This document shows positions 10,187 to 22,269 of a stretch of 64,000 nt of DNA, piece after piece (the first letter of the stretch is position 1; every line of letters begins with the position of its first letter). Source of the stretch: Ovis canadensis (lineage: Eukaryota > Chordata > Mammalia > Artiodactyla > Bovidae); assembly GCF_042477335.2 (NCBI RefSeq), contig NC_091245.1, forward strand, positions 87,892,501 through 87,956,500. Reading direction: 5' to 3'. The notes below the pieces were generated by a model. The model was not told the origin of the DNA. It made no database searches and was given only the letters and a program-made list of their open reading frames with translations. A program made the translations under genes and the position numbers.

Positions 10187-10211
10187 GGGACAAGGTGGGG
10201 TGGGGGTGGGG
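10187..10211 (+). other. putative G-quadruplex motif
   Basis: Four G-runs (10187-10189, 10197-10200, 10202-10206, 10208-10211) with loops of 7, 1 and 1 nt fit the canonical G3+N1-7 pattern. It lies about 600 bp downstream of the CSF1 poly(A) site. Formation is an inference. Confidence 0.55.
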
Positions 10212-10239
10212 CACCTCCCCACTGCTAAGAGTATTGAAT

Positions 10240-10411
10240 CAATGGTTCTCAACCCTGGCTCTCCTGAAACTCACTTGGCTTGTTTCCAAAAAGACTGGTA
10301 CCTAAGCCCCATCCTAGATCAACAAAATTGGAATCTCAGGCACCAGGCTTCAGAAGCTTTCCATGACATTTCAAGGGATTCACATGTGATTTAGAATCAG
10401 AAGCATGTAGA
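10240..10411 (+). mobile_element. MER5A-like hAT (Charlie) DNA transposon remnant
   Basis: Starts 'caatggttctcaaccctggc', close to the MER5A terminal 'cagtggttctcaa', with internal 'ggaatctcaggcacc' and 'ttcacatgtgatttagaatc'. The far terminus is not clear. Non-coding. Confidence 0.6.
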
Positions 10412-10599
10412 GCTGCACTATCTAATGTGATGGTTATTTGGGTTTAAATTAATTAAAGTGAAATAAAAGGAGACATTCAGTTTTTTTTGTAGTACTAGTC
10501 ACACTTCAAATTTGAATAGCCACATGTGTCTACCATGTTGGATAACACAGAAACAGAGCATTCGTATCACCTCCAAAATCATATTGGACAGCACTGCAT
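10412..10599. mobile_element. second hAT-type MITE-like element
   Basis: Bounded by 'gctgcactatctaatgtg' and 'atattggacagcactgc', which form imperfect terminal inverted repeats. Interior is 'aattaattaaagtgaaataa' and 'gaatagccacatgtgtc', typical of a common mammalian non-autonomous DNA transposon. Family name not assigned. Confidence 0.55.
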
Positions 10600-10799
10600 G
10601 AAAGCTTGGGTCCCCGGACTTGGGAAACCAAGGTTTTAGGGTAAGAATGGGCACCAAGCCAACATGCCAGAAACCAAGTATCCAGGTGACTCAGTGACCT
10701 CTGTGTCCCAAGTCCCCGCTACCACCCTGTCTCTCATCATTTCTCTTAAGCTAACTCTTCCCTTTCTATCCAAAGCCCCTCAGGAAAGATTTTTGAAGA

Positions 10800-11045
10800 A
10801 ACTTATTCATATTTTTTTTCTTCAAGTCCCAACTTAGAAGTCACCTCCTCTGAGAAGCCTTCGCAGCCTGACCCAAATCCCAGAGGCCCACCCTGGCTCA
10901 ATTCCCTCCTCCCCTGTGCTCCCACAGACTGAGGGCCTGTCTGTCCCACCAGGCCGCTGACTATGGCAGGAACTGTGCTGCGTCCTTCCTTGCACCCCAG
11001 GGCCTGAGAGTATCTGGCACACAGTAGGTGCTCAATAAATGTGCA
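10800..11045 (+). repeat. L2 LINE 3' end
   Basis: Shows 'agtcacctcctctgagaagc', 'cttcgcagcctgaccc' and the diagnostic end 'tggcacacagtaggtgctca' followed by 'ataaatg'. Confidence 0.75.
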
Positions 11046-11454
11046 TCAAACAGCTAATATTGAATGCATGAACAAAAGTATAGTAAGGCAAATTCCGGCC
11101 AGATTTAATGGTGACCTTTTCTAGGGGCTTTCCTGGTATTAGCCAAATGGAATGTATTTCTAATGACTACAACTCATTAGCAGAGGAGATATTTTCAGCA
11201 GGTGTCCCCAGCTTCTGCTGGAGATGAGGCTGTTAAAACCCTAACTGATCCCTGTGCAGGAGATAAAATGCATACTTCAAGGCCTTAAAGCCAGAGTTGG
11301 CAAATAAACAAACAAATGCCCATGTTCCTCACTTTCCTTTCCAGAGGCCCCAGGAGATATCCAGAAATCTCAGTAGGCCTTTCCTGGGCTTCACGTGCTG
11401 CAGGCGCTGCTTCAGTTGTATCTGTGGAACACTATCAACTTCAGATTCACAGCC

Positions 11455-11577
11455 AAAGAACTCAGGCCATTGGCTTCGATCTCTTCCTACGTAACTGTGT
11501 GAACTTGGGGAAGTATTTAATCTCTTTGAACCTCAGGTTTCTCCTCAACTTTAGAACTGGTTTAAGAATACAGATAA
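11455..11577 (+). repeat. MIR SINE, 3' part lost
   Basis: Core block 'actgtgtgaacttgggg', 'ttaatctctttgaacctcag' and 'gtttctcctcaactttag' follows the MIR order. It is cut by the Bov-tA insertion that follows. Confidence 0.6.
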
Positions 11578-11587
11578 ACCTGATCTG

Positions 11588-11797
11588 GGGCTTCCTGGGT
11601 GGCTCAGTGGTAAAGAATTTGCCTGCCCATGCAGGAGACGTGGATGCGATCCCTGGGTCAGGAAGATCCCCTGGAGAAGGAAATGGCAATCCACTGCAGT
11701 ATTCTTGCCTGGAGAATCCCATGGACAGAGCAGTCTGGTAAGCTACAGTCCATGGGGTCGCAGAGTCAGACATGATTTTGTGAATGAAAAACAAAAT
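11588..11797 (+). mobile_element. Bov-tA SINE with TSD
   Basis: Complete head ('gggcttcctgggtggctcag'), body and 'cagagtcagacatgattttg' tail. Target-site duplication acctgatctgRgg at 11578-11590 and 11798-11810 (12 of 13 match). Confidence 0.92.
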
Positions 11798-12689
11798 ACC
11801 TGATCTGAGGCTCAAATGCAGGGACGAACCCCAAAGCACCTTGTGGACTCCAAAGGTTGCCCTCAGATAAAGCATGTTCTGATGCCGTGCTGCCAGCTGG
11901 TCCCATGGTGCCAGGCCAAACACAGCCCCTCTCTGGGCAGGCACTGGGGACCCAGGATGCTGCCAGAGCCTGGTTATACTCAGCAGAAGGCAGCAGAGCC
12001 AGGTGCTTCCTGCCAGGGTGAACATTCAGATACCTTGTAGCTCAAGGATTTTTGGCTAAAGGGCAGGACAGGTGGGAAACAGAGTGGGGGATGGCCCAGG
12101 GATGCAGTGGATGCCTGTAAGCAGCAGGGTCAGGAACTCTGGCTTTGAATATACAAGCAGAAGGGTCCCGCCAAACCCCAAACCATTATCCAGCCAGAGC
12201 CAGGAAAGTGAATCAGAGGCGACCAGGAAGAAGCTGAGGTTAACCTCATGCAGACTGCAAGCCATGACAAAGAAGGGGTTGGTGTGGGTGGGACTGGGGT
12301 CTGGGCAGGGCCTAGGTGGGTATCTGATGACCCCCGAATGAAGAGCTAAAGTTCTTAGGGGATGAGCAGTGGCTGGGCAGCCTGAGGCCCAGGTCAGCTT
12401 CAGAGCAGCCCTGGGGAAAGAGCCCACATTTCCTGGCAAGTCCCCCTAGTCCCCAGTGAAGGCACCCTTTACCAGAGCAACACTTTTGTTCCCTGGTTTC
12501 CTGGTCCAGTTTCTGGGAAGGGGGCTGAGCAGGAACTACCCCCCTGTATGCTAGACTGCTGAGGGAGCAAGGTGGACTGTGCTAGCCTGGAAAACATCCT
12601 GGCAGGCCTGCAGGATGATTAAGGCAGAGGAAGCCATAGAAGGGTTTCAGGAAATGTGGCATGGTCTATTTCTCTCCTTTATTCAGTGC

Positions 12690-12925
12690 TTCAAAGAAGG
12701 TGGAACAGTTTTCACTGATCAGCTACCTAGTATGCACGAGGCACTCTATAAAAACGCAACTCATTCAACTGTACGACAACCTCATGAGCTAGGTGTGAAT
12801 ATCCTTTTTTTTTCTTAGAGAAACTTAAAACTTGGCCAAGGTGACAAAAGCTGATAACTGGCAGAGTCTGGAGTTGGATCCAGGTCTGAGTGCTTTCCAA
12901 GTCCACTCTCTTGTCACATCACACC
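12690..12925 (-). repeat. MIR SINE, antisense
   Basis: Reverse-complement MIR order: 'ctagtatgcacgaggcac', 'acaacctcatgagctaggtg', 'aaaacttggccaaggtgaca' and 'gagttggatccaggtctgag'. Confidence 0.65.
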
Positions 12926-13839
12926 CTCGTAGGCGTCTAACAGATGCTTATTGCACAAACAGATAGCTTGTGTCAGCCTGGGGTTGAAGGTCCCCAGGGC
13001 TTAGCATCCTTGCCTTCTTCCCCTCAGGACTGTTTAGTCTGGCACTGGGTAGGGGGTGTGCCTATGACAGACTTCTGCTCTCTCAGCTCTTTCCCTAGCC
13101 CTGGATCTACTAGAAAGGAGGAAGGCCCTTCCTGGGCAAAGTGCCCACCATCTGTGCCTCTGGGAAAGGCCCTTCTAGACTGTCAGCCTTCCCACTGTCT
13201 TCCTTTGGTTTGGACCCTTTGTAACCCATGTGTTTTCTCCCTGCCCACCTTTTGGGCATCTTCCAGGCCCCTGGTTAATTATTGGCCCAGGTGACATCTG
13301 GGCACTGATCATTCCAGCCGGTAACAGGCTTTGGCGTCATTCTTATTTTGCCTAATATGACCTTCTTGGATGAAGAGGCTAGAAATGTGTTCTTCACACA
13401 CCCAGCCAGACATCCAGGGGAGGTCATCCAGGCCTGGCTTGGATCGTGTGGGCCAGGCTGGATAAGGAGCACTGAATGTGACATCTGCAGATTCAACACA
13501 CTCTAGTGATTCTGGGGAGACAGGCCAAAGACTGAAGCGTGGAGGGGGAAGATCCCTGCTGCTGCATCTGATGTTTTGGAGAGCCTCAAAGAGGCATCAT
13601 GATCAGAGTGCACTGAGGGTGCTCAATCCATGTTCATCTTCCTAAAATGAGCTCCATGCCCATAGGCAAAAATACCCACTGTGACAGTCTACTTACCCAA
13701 AGAAGAGCTTCAGGCTTGGAAGGAATTTGGCCCAAGGCCTGTGTCATGTTCAGAGTATTTTTCGGTAGCAGCAACAACATCCTGGGGAGGGGGTAGAAAG
13801 CTGATTTCCAGAGTTTTTGCATTATGTCATTTTAAATGC

Positions 13840-15600
13840 CTAGTTTTAACAGCAGCAAAATTATAAGGTATGTGAAAATACAAGAAAGATTGGTCCATAT
13901 ACAGGGAGAAAAAGCAATCAATAGAAACAATCCCTGAGAAAGCTCAGACATTGGACTTAAAAGAGGCAAAGACTTTGAGAAGTGACCCATATGGTACAAG
14001 GTATTTTAAATGTGTTCAGAAACTAAAAGAAACCATGGCCAAGAACTAAAGGAAAATATAAGAATGATGTCTCACCAGAGAATATCAACAAAGATGTAGA
14101 AATTATGAAAAAGGAATCAGAAATTCTAGAGTTGAAAACTATAATAACTGAAATGAGAATTTCCCCACAAGGGCTCAACAGTAGATTTAAATATCCAGAA
14201 GAAAAAAGCAGTGAATTTAAAGATAAATTCATTGAGATTATCAAGACTGAGTAACAGAAAGAATGAAGAAAAAAGTACAGAGACCAAGGGGACATCAACA
14301 AGCATACCAACATATGCATAGTAGGAGTCCAAAAAGGAGAAGAGAAGCAAAGGGGCATAAAGAATATTTCAAGAAATAATGCTTGAAACTCTCTGAATTT
14401 GATGAAAAACATTCATTTGCTCATCCAAGAAAGTTCAGCAAAGTTTTGAAAGGCAGAAACTCTTGAAAGCAGCAAGAAAGAAGTGACTCATATGGTACCA
14501 GGAATCCACAATAAGATTAGCTGCTTATTTTTCATCAGAAATCATGTTAGGCCCCAAAATGAGTCTCATTAAATTTGAGAGGACAGAAATTATCTGAAGA
14601 ATTTTTTTCTGACCACAATGATATAAAACTAGAAATCAATTACAGGAAGAAAAAAAATTGGAAAAGCACAAACACGCTACTAAAAAAACCAATGGGTCTG
14701 TGAATAAATCAAAGAGGAAATCAGAAAATACCTTGAGACAAATTAAAATGGAAATACAACTTTTCAAAATCTATGGGATGCAAAAAAGCAGTTCTAAAAG
14801 AGAAGTTGACAGCTGATAGCAATATAGGCCTACCTCGAGAAACAATTAAACCTCAAATAAAAAATTTGACCTATCACCTATAAGAATCTAAAAAAGAAAA
14901 AGAAATCATGAAGTCTAGAAGACAGTGAGATGATATATTCAAAATGCTGAAGGAAAAACTGTCAACCAAGAATTTTATATACAGCAAAACTATTTTTCAA
15001 ATCTGAAGGCAAAGGAGGGGTTGTACATATACCTATGGCTCTGACCCATGTAAATGTATGGCAGAAACCAACACAATATTATAATTCTCCTTCAATTAAA
15101 AATAAACAAATTTTTTTTAAAAGAAAAAAGACATCCCCAGATAAACAAAAATGGAAAGAGTTTGTCATGAAGCAGATCTGACCTACAAGAAATACCAAGA
15201 GATTTCTTCAGGCTGAAATAAAAATATAACAGATAGTCATTGGAATCCACGTGAAGAAATTAAGAGTATCAGTAAAAGTAACAGTACAGGTAAATATAAA
15301 AGTCTGAATGTATTTTTTTCCTGTTTGATTAAAAAGTGAAAAAAGCAATAGTTGTAAATCTATGATGGTGGGTAAAAAAATGTAAAAAGATGTAATTTGT
15401 GATAATTATATTATAGCACAAATGCAGGAAAAGAACGGAACTATATAGGAGGAAACTTTTTGGTACCATCAAAATTAAGCTGGCGTTAATCTTAACTGAT
15501 GGTTGTAATTTAAGATGCTAACTGTACTCCCCAGGACAATCATTAACAAAACAACCAAAAATACAGAATAAAAGAAACTACAAGGGAATTAAAGCAGTAT
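13840..15600 (+). mobile_element. L1M-type LINE, 5'/ORF1-region copy, decayed
   Basis: About 1.75 kb of mammalian L1M sequence: 'aatcaatagaaacaatccct', 'gaaaatataagaatgatgtc', 'acatcaacaagcataccaac', 'tttgatgaaaaacattcatt', 'ctcttgaaagcagcaagaaa', 'gtcaaccaagaattttatat', 'acatccccagataaacaaaa' and 'gaactatataggaggaaac'. All frames are broken. It contains an L1 3'-end insertion (15016-15126) and a 24-bp internal duplication described in the findings. Confidence 0.78.
15016..15126 (+). mobile_element. short artiodactyl L1 3'-end insertion
   Basis: A foreign block inside the older L1M copy: 'gttgtacatatacctatggc', 'atgtatggcagaaaccaaca', 'attctccttcaattaaaaat' and a T/A-rich tail. This matches the 3' UTR end of ruminant L1 rather than the surrounding L1M. 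No clear target-site duplication. Confidence 0.65.
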
Positions 15601-15744
15601 ACCCAAGTACTTTTCTATAAAAGCCTCACCCTCCAGCTGTCAGTGAAAAATCGGGGAACCGTAACCCCCAGAGAAGGAAAGAGGTGCATATTGTCCTTGC
15701 ACTTTGACCTCATGCTCTGCTCAGCCCCTAAGATAAAAGACCTA

Positions 15745-15945
15745 ATGTTCCTTAATTTTCCAAGCACTTCCCAGATAAGACCATGCTTTTCCTCACAAAA
15801 ACCCTGTGAGGCCGGCTTTATACTACCAGTTTTGTGAGTGAGGGCTCTGAGGCTCAAAGAGGTTAGGGAAGCAGCCCAAGGATGCATAACTAGTAAGTGT
15901 GAAGGGTGGGGCTAAAATGAAGTCAGTCCTGTTCAAGTCAGGGCC
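15745..15945 (-). repeat. MIR SINE, antisense
   Basis: 'ccaagcacttcccagataag', 'ctcacaaaaaccctgtgagg', 'gaggctcaaagaggttaggg' and 'gcataactagtaagtgtgaa' in antisense MIR order. Confidence 0.7.
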
Positions 15946-16009
15946 TCTTCCTCCACAGCAAAGTTCAGCACTTGGCATCAGAGATGCCAGCTCCCTTTTC
16001 CTTTCTTTT

Positions 16010-16880
16010 CCTGTGTTTTAATTACATAAAATATCAAGCACATACCAAAGTAAAGAGATAGTAAAAGGCATCTCTTGATGCCCATTACTCAGTTTAAACA
16101 ACTGTGGCCAATCTTGACCTATCTGTATCTCTATACACTCCCCTGTCCTCCCTCCTAGTGTTTTGAAGCAAATCCCAAATGTATTTTTTAAAATGTGAAA
16201 TTTTCAGCTGTGTCTTTAAAAGGCAAGGGTTTGTTTTTAGAAACATAACTACAATGCTCTTATCACTTCTGAAAAAAATAATAATTTCTTAATATCATCA
16301 AGGGTTTCCCTGGTGGCTCAGTGGTAAAGAATCTGTCTGCCTATGTAGGAGAAACCAGTTCGATTCTTGGGTTGGGAAGAGTCCCCTGGAGAAGGAAATG
16401 GCAACCCGCTCCAGTAGTCTTGCCTGGGAAATCCCATGGACAGAGTTGCCTGGCAAGCCACAGTCCCTGAGGTCACAAAAGAATCAGACACGACTTAGCA
16501 AGTAAAACAAAAACAAATATCATCAAACATGTATTAGTGTTTCAAGTTCTCTCTCCCTTAATTTCTTTTAGATTTTGAGTATGGACCCAAATATCATTTA
16601 CACATTGCAATTAGTTGATATGTCTCTTAAACCTCTTTTCATCCATAAGACTCTACAGGATCCCTTCCCCTGATCTTTTGGTCCAGTAGTTTATTTACTG
16701 AAAAAATAAAAATAAAAAACTGGTTCATTTGTCCTACAGAGTTTCCTGGAATCTGGGTTTTGCTGATTTTAGTGCTAAAGTGCCACTAATGTGTTCCTCT
16801 GACTTTCATATTTCCTATAATTTGAACATAAATGATATTATATATTTTTATCTTTAAAACTTAGAAATAGCTTAAATGTA
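16010..16880 (-). repeat. ancient LINE-like repeat, interrupted by a Bov-tA
   Basis: Familiar mammalian dispersed sequence: 'gtgttttgaagcaaatccca', 'acatttctta'-type A/T stretches, 'cacattgcaattagttgata', 'tgtctcttaaacctcttttc', 'catttgtcctacagagtttc' and 'gggttttgctgatttt'. Probably an old L1M 3' UTR; family and strand are uncertain. Split at 16302-16515 by a SINE. Confidence 0.5.
16302..16515 (+). mobile_element. Bov-tA SINE with perfect TSD
   Basis: Head 'gggtttccctggtggctcag', body, and tail 'cagacacgacttagcaagta'. Flanked by the perfect duplication aatatcatcaa at 16291-16301 and 16516-16526. Confidence 0.93.
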
Positions 16881-17033
16881 TTATTCTATACAAGGAGAAT
16901 AGTTGCATAATGTTAATTGTTACCATGGAATTTTATGCAGTCATTAGCAATCACACTTTTCAAAGAATTTTGAGGGATATGGAGAATGCTTATCATATAA
17001 TATTAATGGAAAAAAGCAGGAATAAAAAATACA

Positions 17034-17150
17034 GGGATTTCCCTAGTGGTCCAGTGGTTAAAACTTTGAGCTTTGATGCAGGAGGTATGGGTTCAATCCC
17101 TGGTCAAGGAACTAAGATCTCACAGGCCATGCCTCATGACAAAACACATA
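17034..17150 (+). mobile_element. CHR-2-type tRNA SINE
   Basis: 'gggatttccctagtggtcca', 'gtggttaaaactttgagc', 'ggttcaatccctggtcaagg' and 'aactaagatctcacaggcc' followed by an A/CA-rich tail. This is the cetartiodactyl CHR SINE, older than Bov-tA. Confidence 0.82.
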
Positions 17151-17414
17151 CACATACACATATATGTCTCTCTATATGTAGACATATATAATACTTACAT
17201 GCAGACATAGACATGCACACAGAGAAAAAAGTTTGGAAGGAACCACTAACTGCAAGGAACAACTATTGTTTTGTTTTGCCTTTTTAATATGGTAATATTT
17301 ATTAGCTGGATACTTCTTTTAAGGAAATATTTTTCAAATGTGATTATACTTATGGAGATGAAGAATGTATTACATTATTTGTGGAGATTATCTTCCAAAT
17401 ATAGACATATGTCA

Positions 17415-18600
17415 AAATGTCAAAATCCTTCAAGATAGGCTTCACCAATACATGAACTGAGAACTTCCAGATGTACAAGTGGGTTTAAAAAAGGCAGAGG
17501 AACCAGAGATCAAATTGCCAATATTTACTGGATCATGGAGATACCAAGGGAATTCCAGAAAAACATCTACTTCTGCTTCATTAACTATGCTAAAGACTTT
17601 GACTGTGTGGATCACAAAAAAGCAGTGGAAAATTCTTAAAGAAATGGAAGTATCAGACCACCTTACCTATCTCCTGAGAAACCTGCTTGCAGGTCAAGAA
17701 GCAACAGTTAGAATGGGACATGGAAAAACTGACTGGTTTATAATTGGGAGAGGAGTACAACAAGGCTGTATATTGTCACCCTGCTTATTTAACTTATAAG
17801 CATAGTACATCATGCAAAATGCAGGGCTGGATGAAGCACAGGCTGGAATCAAGATTGCTGGGAGAAATATCAATAACCTCAGCTATGCAGATGACACTAC
17901 CCTAAAGAGCCTCTTGAGAGTGAAAGAGGAAAGTGAAAAAGCTAGCTTAAAACTCAACATTCAAAAAATGAAGATCATGGCATCCCGTCCCAACACTTCA
18001 TGGCAAATAGATGAGGAAACAATGGAAACAGTGAAAGACTTTATTTTCTTGGCCTCCAAAATCACTGCAGCCACGTGACTGCAGCCACGAAATTAAAAGA
18101 CACTTGCTCCTTGGATGGAAAGCTATGACAAAGCCATGACATCAATTTGCCAACCAAGGTCTATCTAGTCAAAGCCATAGTTTTTCTAGTAGTCATGTAC
18201 AGATGTGAGAGTTAAGACCATAAAGAAGGCTGAGTATCATAGAAGTGATGCTTTCAAATTTTGGTGCTGGAGAAAACTCTTGAGATTCCCTTGGACTGCA
18301 AGGAGATCAAACCAGTCAATCCTAAAGGAAATCAACCCTGAATATTCATTGAAAGGATTGATGCTGAAGCTGAAGCTCCAATACTTTGGCCACCTGATGT
18401 GAAGAGTCTGTTCACTGGAAAAGACTGATGCTGGGAAAGATCAAGGGCAAAAGGAGAAGTGACAGCAGAGGATAAGATGGTTAGATAGCATCACCAATGA
18501 ATTTGAGCAAACTCTGGGATATAATGGAAGACAGAGGAGCCTGTGCTGCATTCCATGGGGTCGAAAAGAGTTGAACATGACTTAGCAACTGGACAACAAC
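17415..18600 (+). mobile_element. BovB (RTE) LINE with reverse transcriptase remnants
   Basis: The longest BovB copy here. Translated pieces show the RT motifs GVQQGCILSPCLFNL (about 17750-17797) and NINNLSYADDTTL (about 17869-17907), then SLLRVKEESEKASLKLNIQK and the C-terminal RRSNQSILKEINPEYS block. Stops at about 17797, a deletion in the ADDTTLMA...EELKSL segment and later frameshifts leave three separate reading frames. The end 'catgacttagcaact' stands in for the normal BovB tail. It is 5'-truncated and inactive. Confidence 0.92.
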
Positions 18601-18680
18601 AAAATGTATACAATGACACATTTAATATGCACAATCTATTATATGCCAGTCATACATAACTAAGCTGTTATTATTTTATA

Positions 18681-18890
18681 GGGCTTCCTTGGTGGCTCAG
18701 CAGCAAAGAACCTGACTGCAATGCAGGAGACCCGGGTTCAGTCCCTGGGTGAGGAAGATCCTTTGGAGGAGGCCATGGCAACCCACTCCAGTATTCTTAC
18801 CTGGAGAATCCCATGGACAGAGGAGCCTGACAGGCTGCAGTCCATAGGGTCACACAGAGTCAGACACGACTGAGCGAATAAGCAGCAGCA
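18681..18890 (+). mobile_element. Bov-tA SINE with TSD
   Basis: 'gggcttccttggtggctcag' to 'gacacgactgagcgaataag' plus (CAG)n. Duplication tYattttatagg at 18671-18682 and 18891-18902. Confidence 0.92.
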
Positions 18891-19587
18891 TCATTTTATA
18901 GGATGCAAATACTTCTTTATTAGTGAAATTAATAACTAGTGTTTGTAAATCTTAACACTATGTAAGTCATGCAAATAAAATTCTTAGAAAATAGTCTGAA
19001 AAGGATATCAGATAATTGAAAGTTGTTAAGTGATGATTCTGACATTTTCAATTACTCGAACATATCACTTGGAGAATTAGAGTCTCTGTAATGAAGCAAT
19101 TTTGGAAAAAAATTATGTTAATAGAAACTATTACTAAGGATTAGAATTATGGGGGATTTATTTTCTTATTCTTTCTGTATTTTCCAATTCTTAGAATGTT
19201 CATATTTATTTTATAATCAGAATGAATTATTTAAATATTTTGTAAAACTTCTACTTCTGCGTGTGAAGTTGTGATTTTCCTGAAGTCCTCCACAGGACCA
19301 CAAAATGTCAACTTCTGCAGCAAGATCTAAACATACAAAGCCATTTGACCAACTGAACAAATCACTGGTCAGTTACTGGTGGGTCACTGCTTGTTTGATG
19401 TCTCTGAATGGTCATTCTGATCATAGAGCCCAATTTGCCAGCCACATGGGCACAGAAGGAGTGGAGAACAGTTCATCAGGAAGGCCAGCAGGGCAGACTC
19501 TTTGGCTTAGCCGGCTTGGCCAGCAAGTTAGGTCTTCAGAAAGCCCAGTCCCGCTGCCCTGAGCTCTCCCCCAAATCACTCAAGACT

Positions 19588-19626
19588 TCACACACACGCA
19601 TGCACACACACACACACACACACACA
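19588..19626. repeat. (CA)n microsatellite
   Basis: CA dinucleotides interrupted once by 'gcatg' (19598-19602), then an uninterrupted run to 19626. Confidence 0.95.
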
Positions 19627-20081
19627 GCCACAGAGACATGATCCTCTTGGAAGTGAGAGCCACCAGTGGCAACGACAGGTACCTTGAGCAGGGCTAGACC
19701 AGTGCAACAGCCCACCATCAGAGGCATGCCTGAGGGTCCCTCCTCCAGGGCAACAGGACCAAACTGCAGGTCTGACCCGGACACAGGAAGATGTGAGAAT
19801 TCTATTTCTGAATTCAACCTTTTCCTTCCTGGTATAGCTCAACCCAGATCAGCGTACTAAACAAAGTAGCTATCAGAAATTGATCTGCAAGATTTGAGTT
19901 TAGATCTCTGTGGCCCCATTCCCACTCTGACATATTAATCTTTTCTGGGATGTTTCCTCCAAAGTTCATGGGCCTTTTGAACTATATCAAGGAGAGAAAT
20001 AGTTTTGTTTCCTAGTTCATAAGTAATCTTTTAAACTATGCCCTCATATATAAACCACTGCATTGTGACTCGGATACCTTT

Positions 20082-20088
20082 GTCTCTT

Positions 20089-20144
<56 letters not shown>

Positions 20145-20148
20145 ACAG
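20082..20148. repeat. compound (TC)n(AC)n microsatellite
   Basis: A TC run with a few TTTC interruptions (20082-20120) switches directly to AC repeats (20121-20148). Likely polymorphic. Confidence 0.95.
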
Positions 20149-20279
20149 TCTGTGACAGCCACACCACAACCCCAATTCCACTCATGCAGCTCAACCCCTG
20201 AGGAGACCCTCCGACTGACCAGTCTCTTCCATGTTGCCCTTGCTTTCCTTTAAGCGGATGATATATTTCAAAACTTGTA

Positions 20280-20580
20280 TTTTTCTGTTCATAAAATTAT
20301 CACAAGGTGATTACAGGTAAATGGGAAAATCCAGAAAAGTATAAATAAAGAAATAATATCACCCTTACCTACACCATTGATCAATAACCACTGCCAACAT
20401 TCTGTTGTATTTTCTTCCAGTCTTTTAATAGTCTATTTAGATTTTTACATAGTTAATATCATAATGCATTTTCTGTTTCATATCAACTTTATATTTAATA
20501 TCATAATCATGAACAATTTCTCATATTATTATAATTTTCTTAATATTATTTATTCATCTTCTATGTTTTCCTAAGCTGAT
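20280..20580 (-). repeat. ancient LINE-like remnant, AT-rich
   Basis: 'gggaaaatccagaaaagtat', 'accactgccaacattctg' and 'cttccagtctttta' followed by AT-rich text resemble an old L1M 3' UTR in antisense. Low confidence. Confidence 0.4.
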
Positions 20581-21000
20581 TAATGAACTCACAGTTATTA
20601 CCTGAGCTTCCATTATATACAAAGCAGGTACAGGAAAGCATTCAAAGACATGTGACTACAACAATGTTTCTGTCCATGAGGGGATGAAGGACGTAGATGT
20701 GCAAAGCTTTCAGATAAGACTAGGGACAGGATGGCTGATTGTGAGGACCATTATTTTCTGAGCTAAAAAAATGTCAAGATCTGACCAAGGTGACCTTGGC
20801 AAGTCAATTGTCCTGGAAAACAGCATTATGCAAGTGTTTGCTGTTTTATTATTTGGGGACACAGAAGTATTTCAGAAACTGTTGCTTGGTTGTCAAAACA
20901 TTTGTATTTGTAGCACATTCTAATGTCGGGATTGTGGGGCAAAATACTTGAAATCTGAACTGTCCTGGGGGATACAGAGTAAAGGCTGCCCTTGGAAGAG

Positions 21001-21210
21001 GCTTCCCAAGCGGCACAGTGGTAAAGAACCCACCTGCCAATGCAGGAGATGCAAGAGATTCAGCTTCAATCCCTGGGTCGGGAGGATCCCCTGGAATAGG
21101 AAATGGCAAGCCACTCCAGTATTCTTGCCTGGAGAAGTCCACGGACAGAGGAGCCTGCTGGGCTATAGTCCATGGGGTCACAGAGTCGGACACAGCTGAG
21201 AGGCTGAGCA
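21001..21210 (+). mobile_element. Bov-tA SINE with TSD
   Basis: 'gcttcccaagcggcacagtg' to 'gagtcggacacagctgagag'. Duplication cccttggaRgag at 20989-21000 and 21211-21222. Confidence 0.92.
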
Positions 21211-21566
21211 CCCTTGGAGGAGAAAGGTACTGGGAAGGGAGAGAGATAGAGAGACAGAGACATAAAAAGAGACAGAAGCAGAGAAAAAGCAGCCAGAGAG
21301 ACGCAGTCATTCTAGCTAATGTTCCATGAAGAGCACACCGAGAAGGAAAAATTTGAATCTTTCCTTTAGAATCTTCCTTAAAAGTCATAATCCTTTTTTA
21401 AAAAAAACTCATAACCCTGTGATTTAAAAGTTCAAAGTTCAAACCCTTCGATTTAAAAGTATTGTATTTAAATCCTGAGGTAGAGGAGGCACGCCTGACA
21501 CACAGCCTCACCAGCCTTGAACTCCATTCACAGAGCCTGCTCACCGCATAGCATACGGATGGGCGA

Positions 21567-21708
21567 GTGGTGGTGGTTTAGTCACTACGTCGTGTCCAAC
21601 TCTCGCCATCCCATGGACTGCATCCCGCCACGCTCCGCTGTCCATAGGATTCTCCAGGCGAGAATACTGGAGGGGGTTGCCATTTCCTTCACCAGAGGAT
21701 GGGCAGAG
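21567..21708 (-). mobile_element. Bov SINE fragment, antisense
   Basis: 'gtttagtcactacgtcgtgt', 'ccatggactgcatcccgcca' and 'ggttgccatttccttcacca'. Only the 3' body is present; the tRNA-like head is missing. Confidence 0.85.
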
Positions 21709-22269
21709 AAGGTATTCAATTCAGCTCTTCGGAGCTGGAAGAGACAAAACAGAAACAGAAGACAAATACAACTTCAAAATCAATTATTTGCGTCTTTATT
21801 TTTAACCAGGAACCATATGCTGAGCTGGGACTTTTGCTCTATTTTGCAAACATTCTCCATCAATTTTTCAACACAATATAATCTGATATGGAAATATCAG
21901 CAGAGATCCAAGTAGAACACTTTAAACAGCATTTGATTTCTGGCTCACAATAACAGACCATTTATCCCAGAAGCTATTCTCTTCATCCTTTGCATGATTT
22001 GACAGTGAATAGCTTTCTGATTAAAAAAAATTTTTTTTTTTAATTTGAGCAGTTTTTTTTTTTTTTAAAGAAAATGCTAACAAAGACTAGCCCTTAACTC
22101 TGTGCCTGTTGTTGAGATAGCACTGGGATGAGGGCTGACTGAAGTCATGTCACCTGGGTTTAATTCTGGACATCTTAATGAGGAGCTGGGACCCATTCTA
22201 AGGTGAAGGTGGTAGAGGTGAGGAAGCCTAGAGAAATTTGCCGGTTAAGAAGCATTTATGGATAGATCA

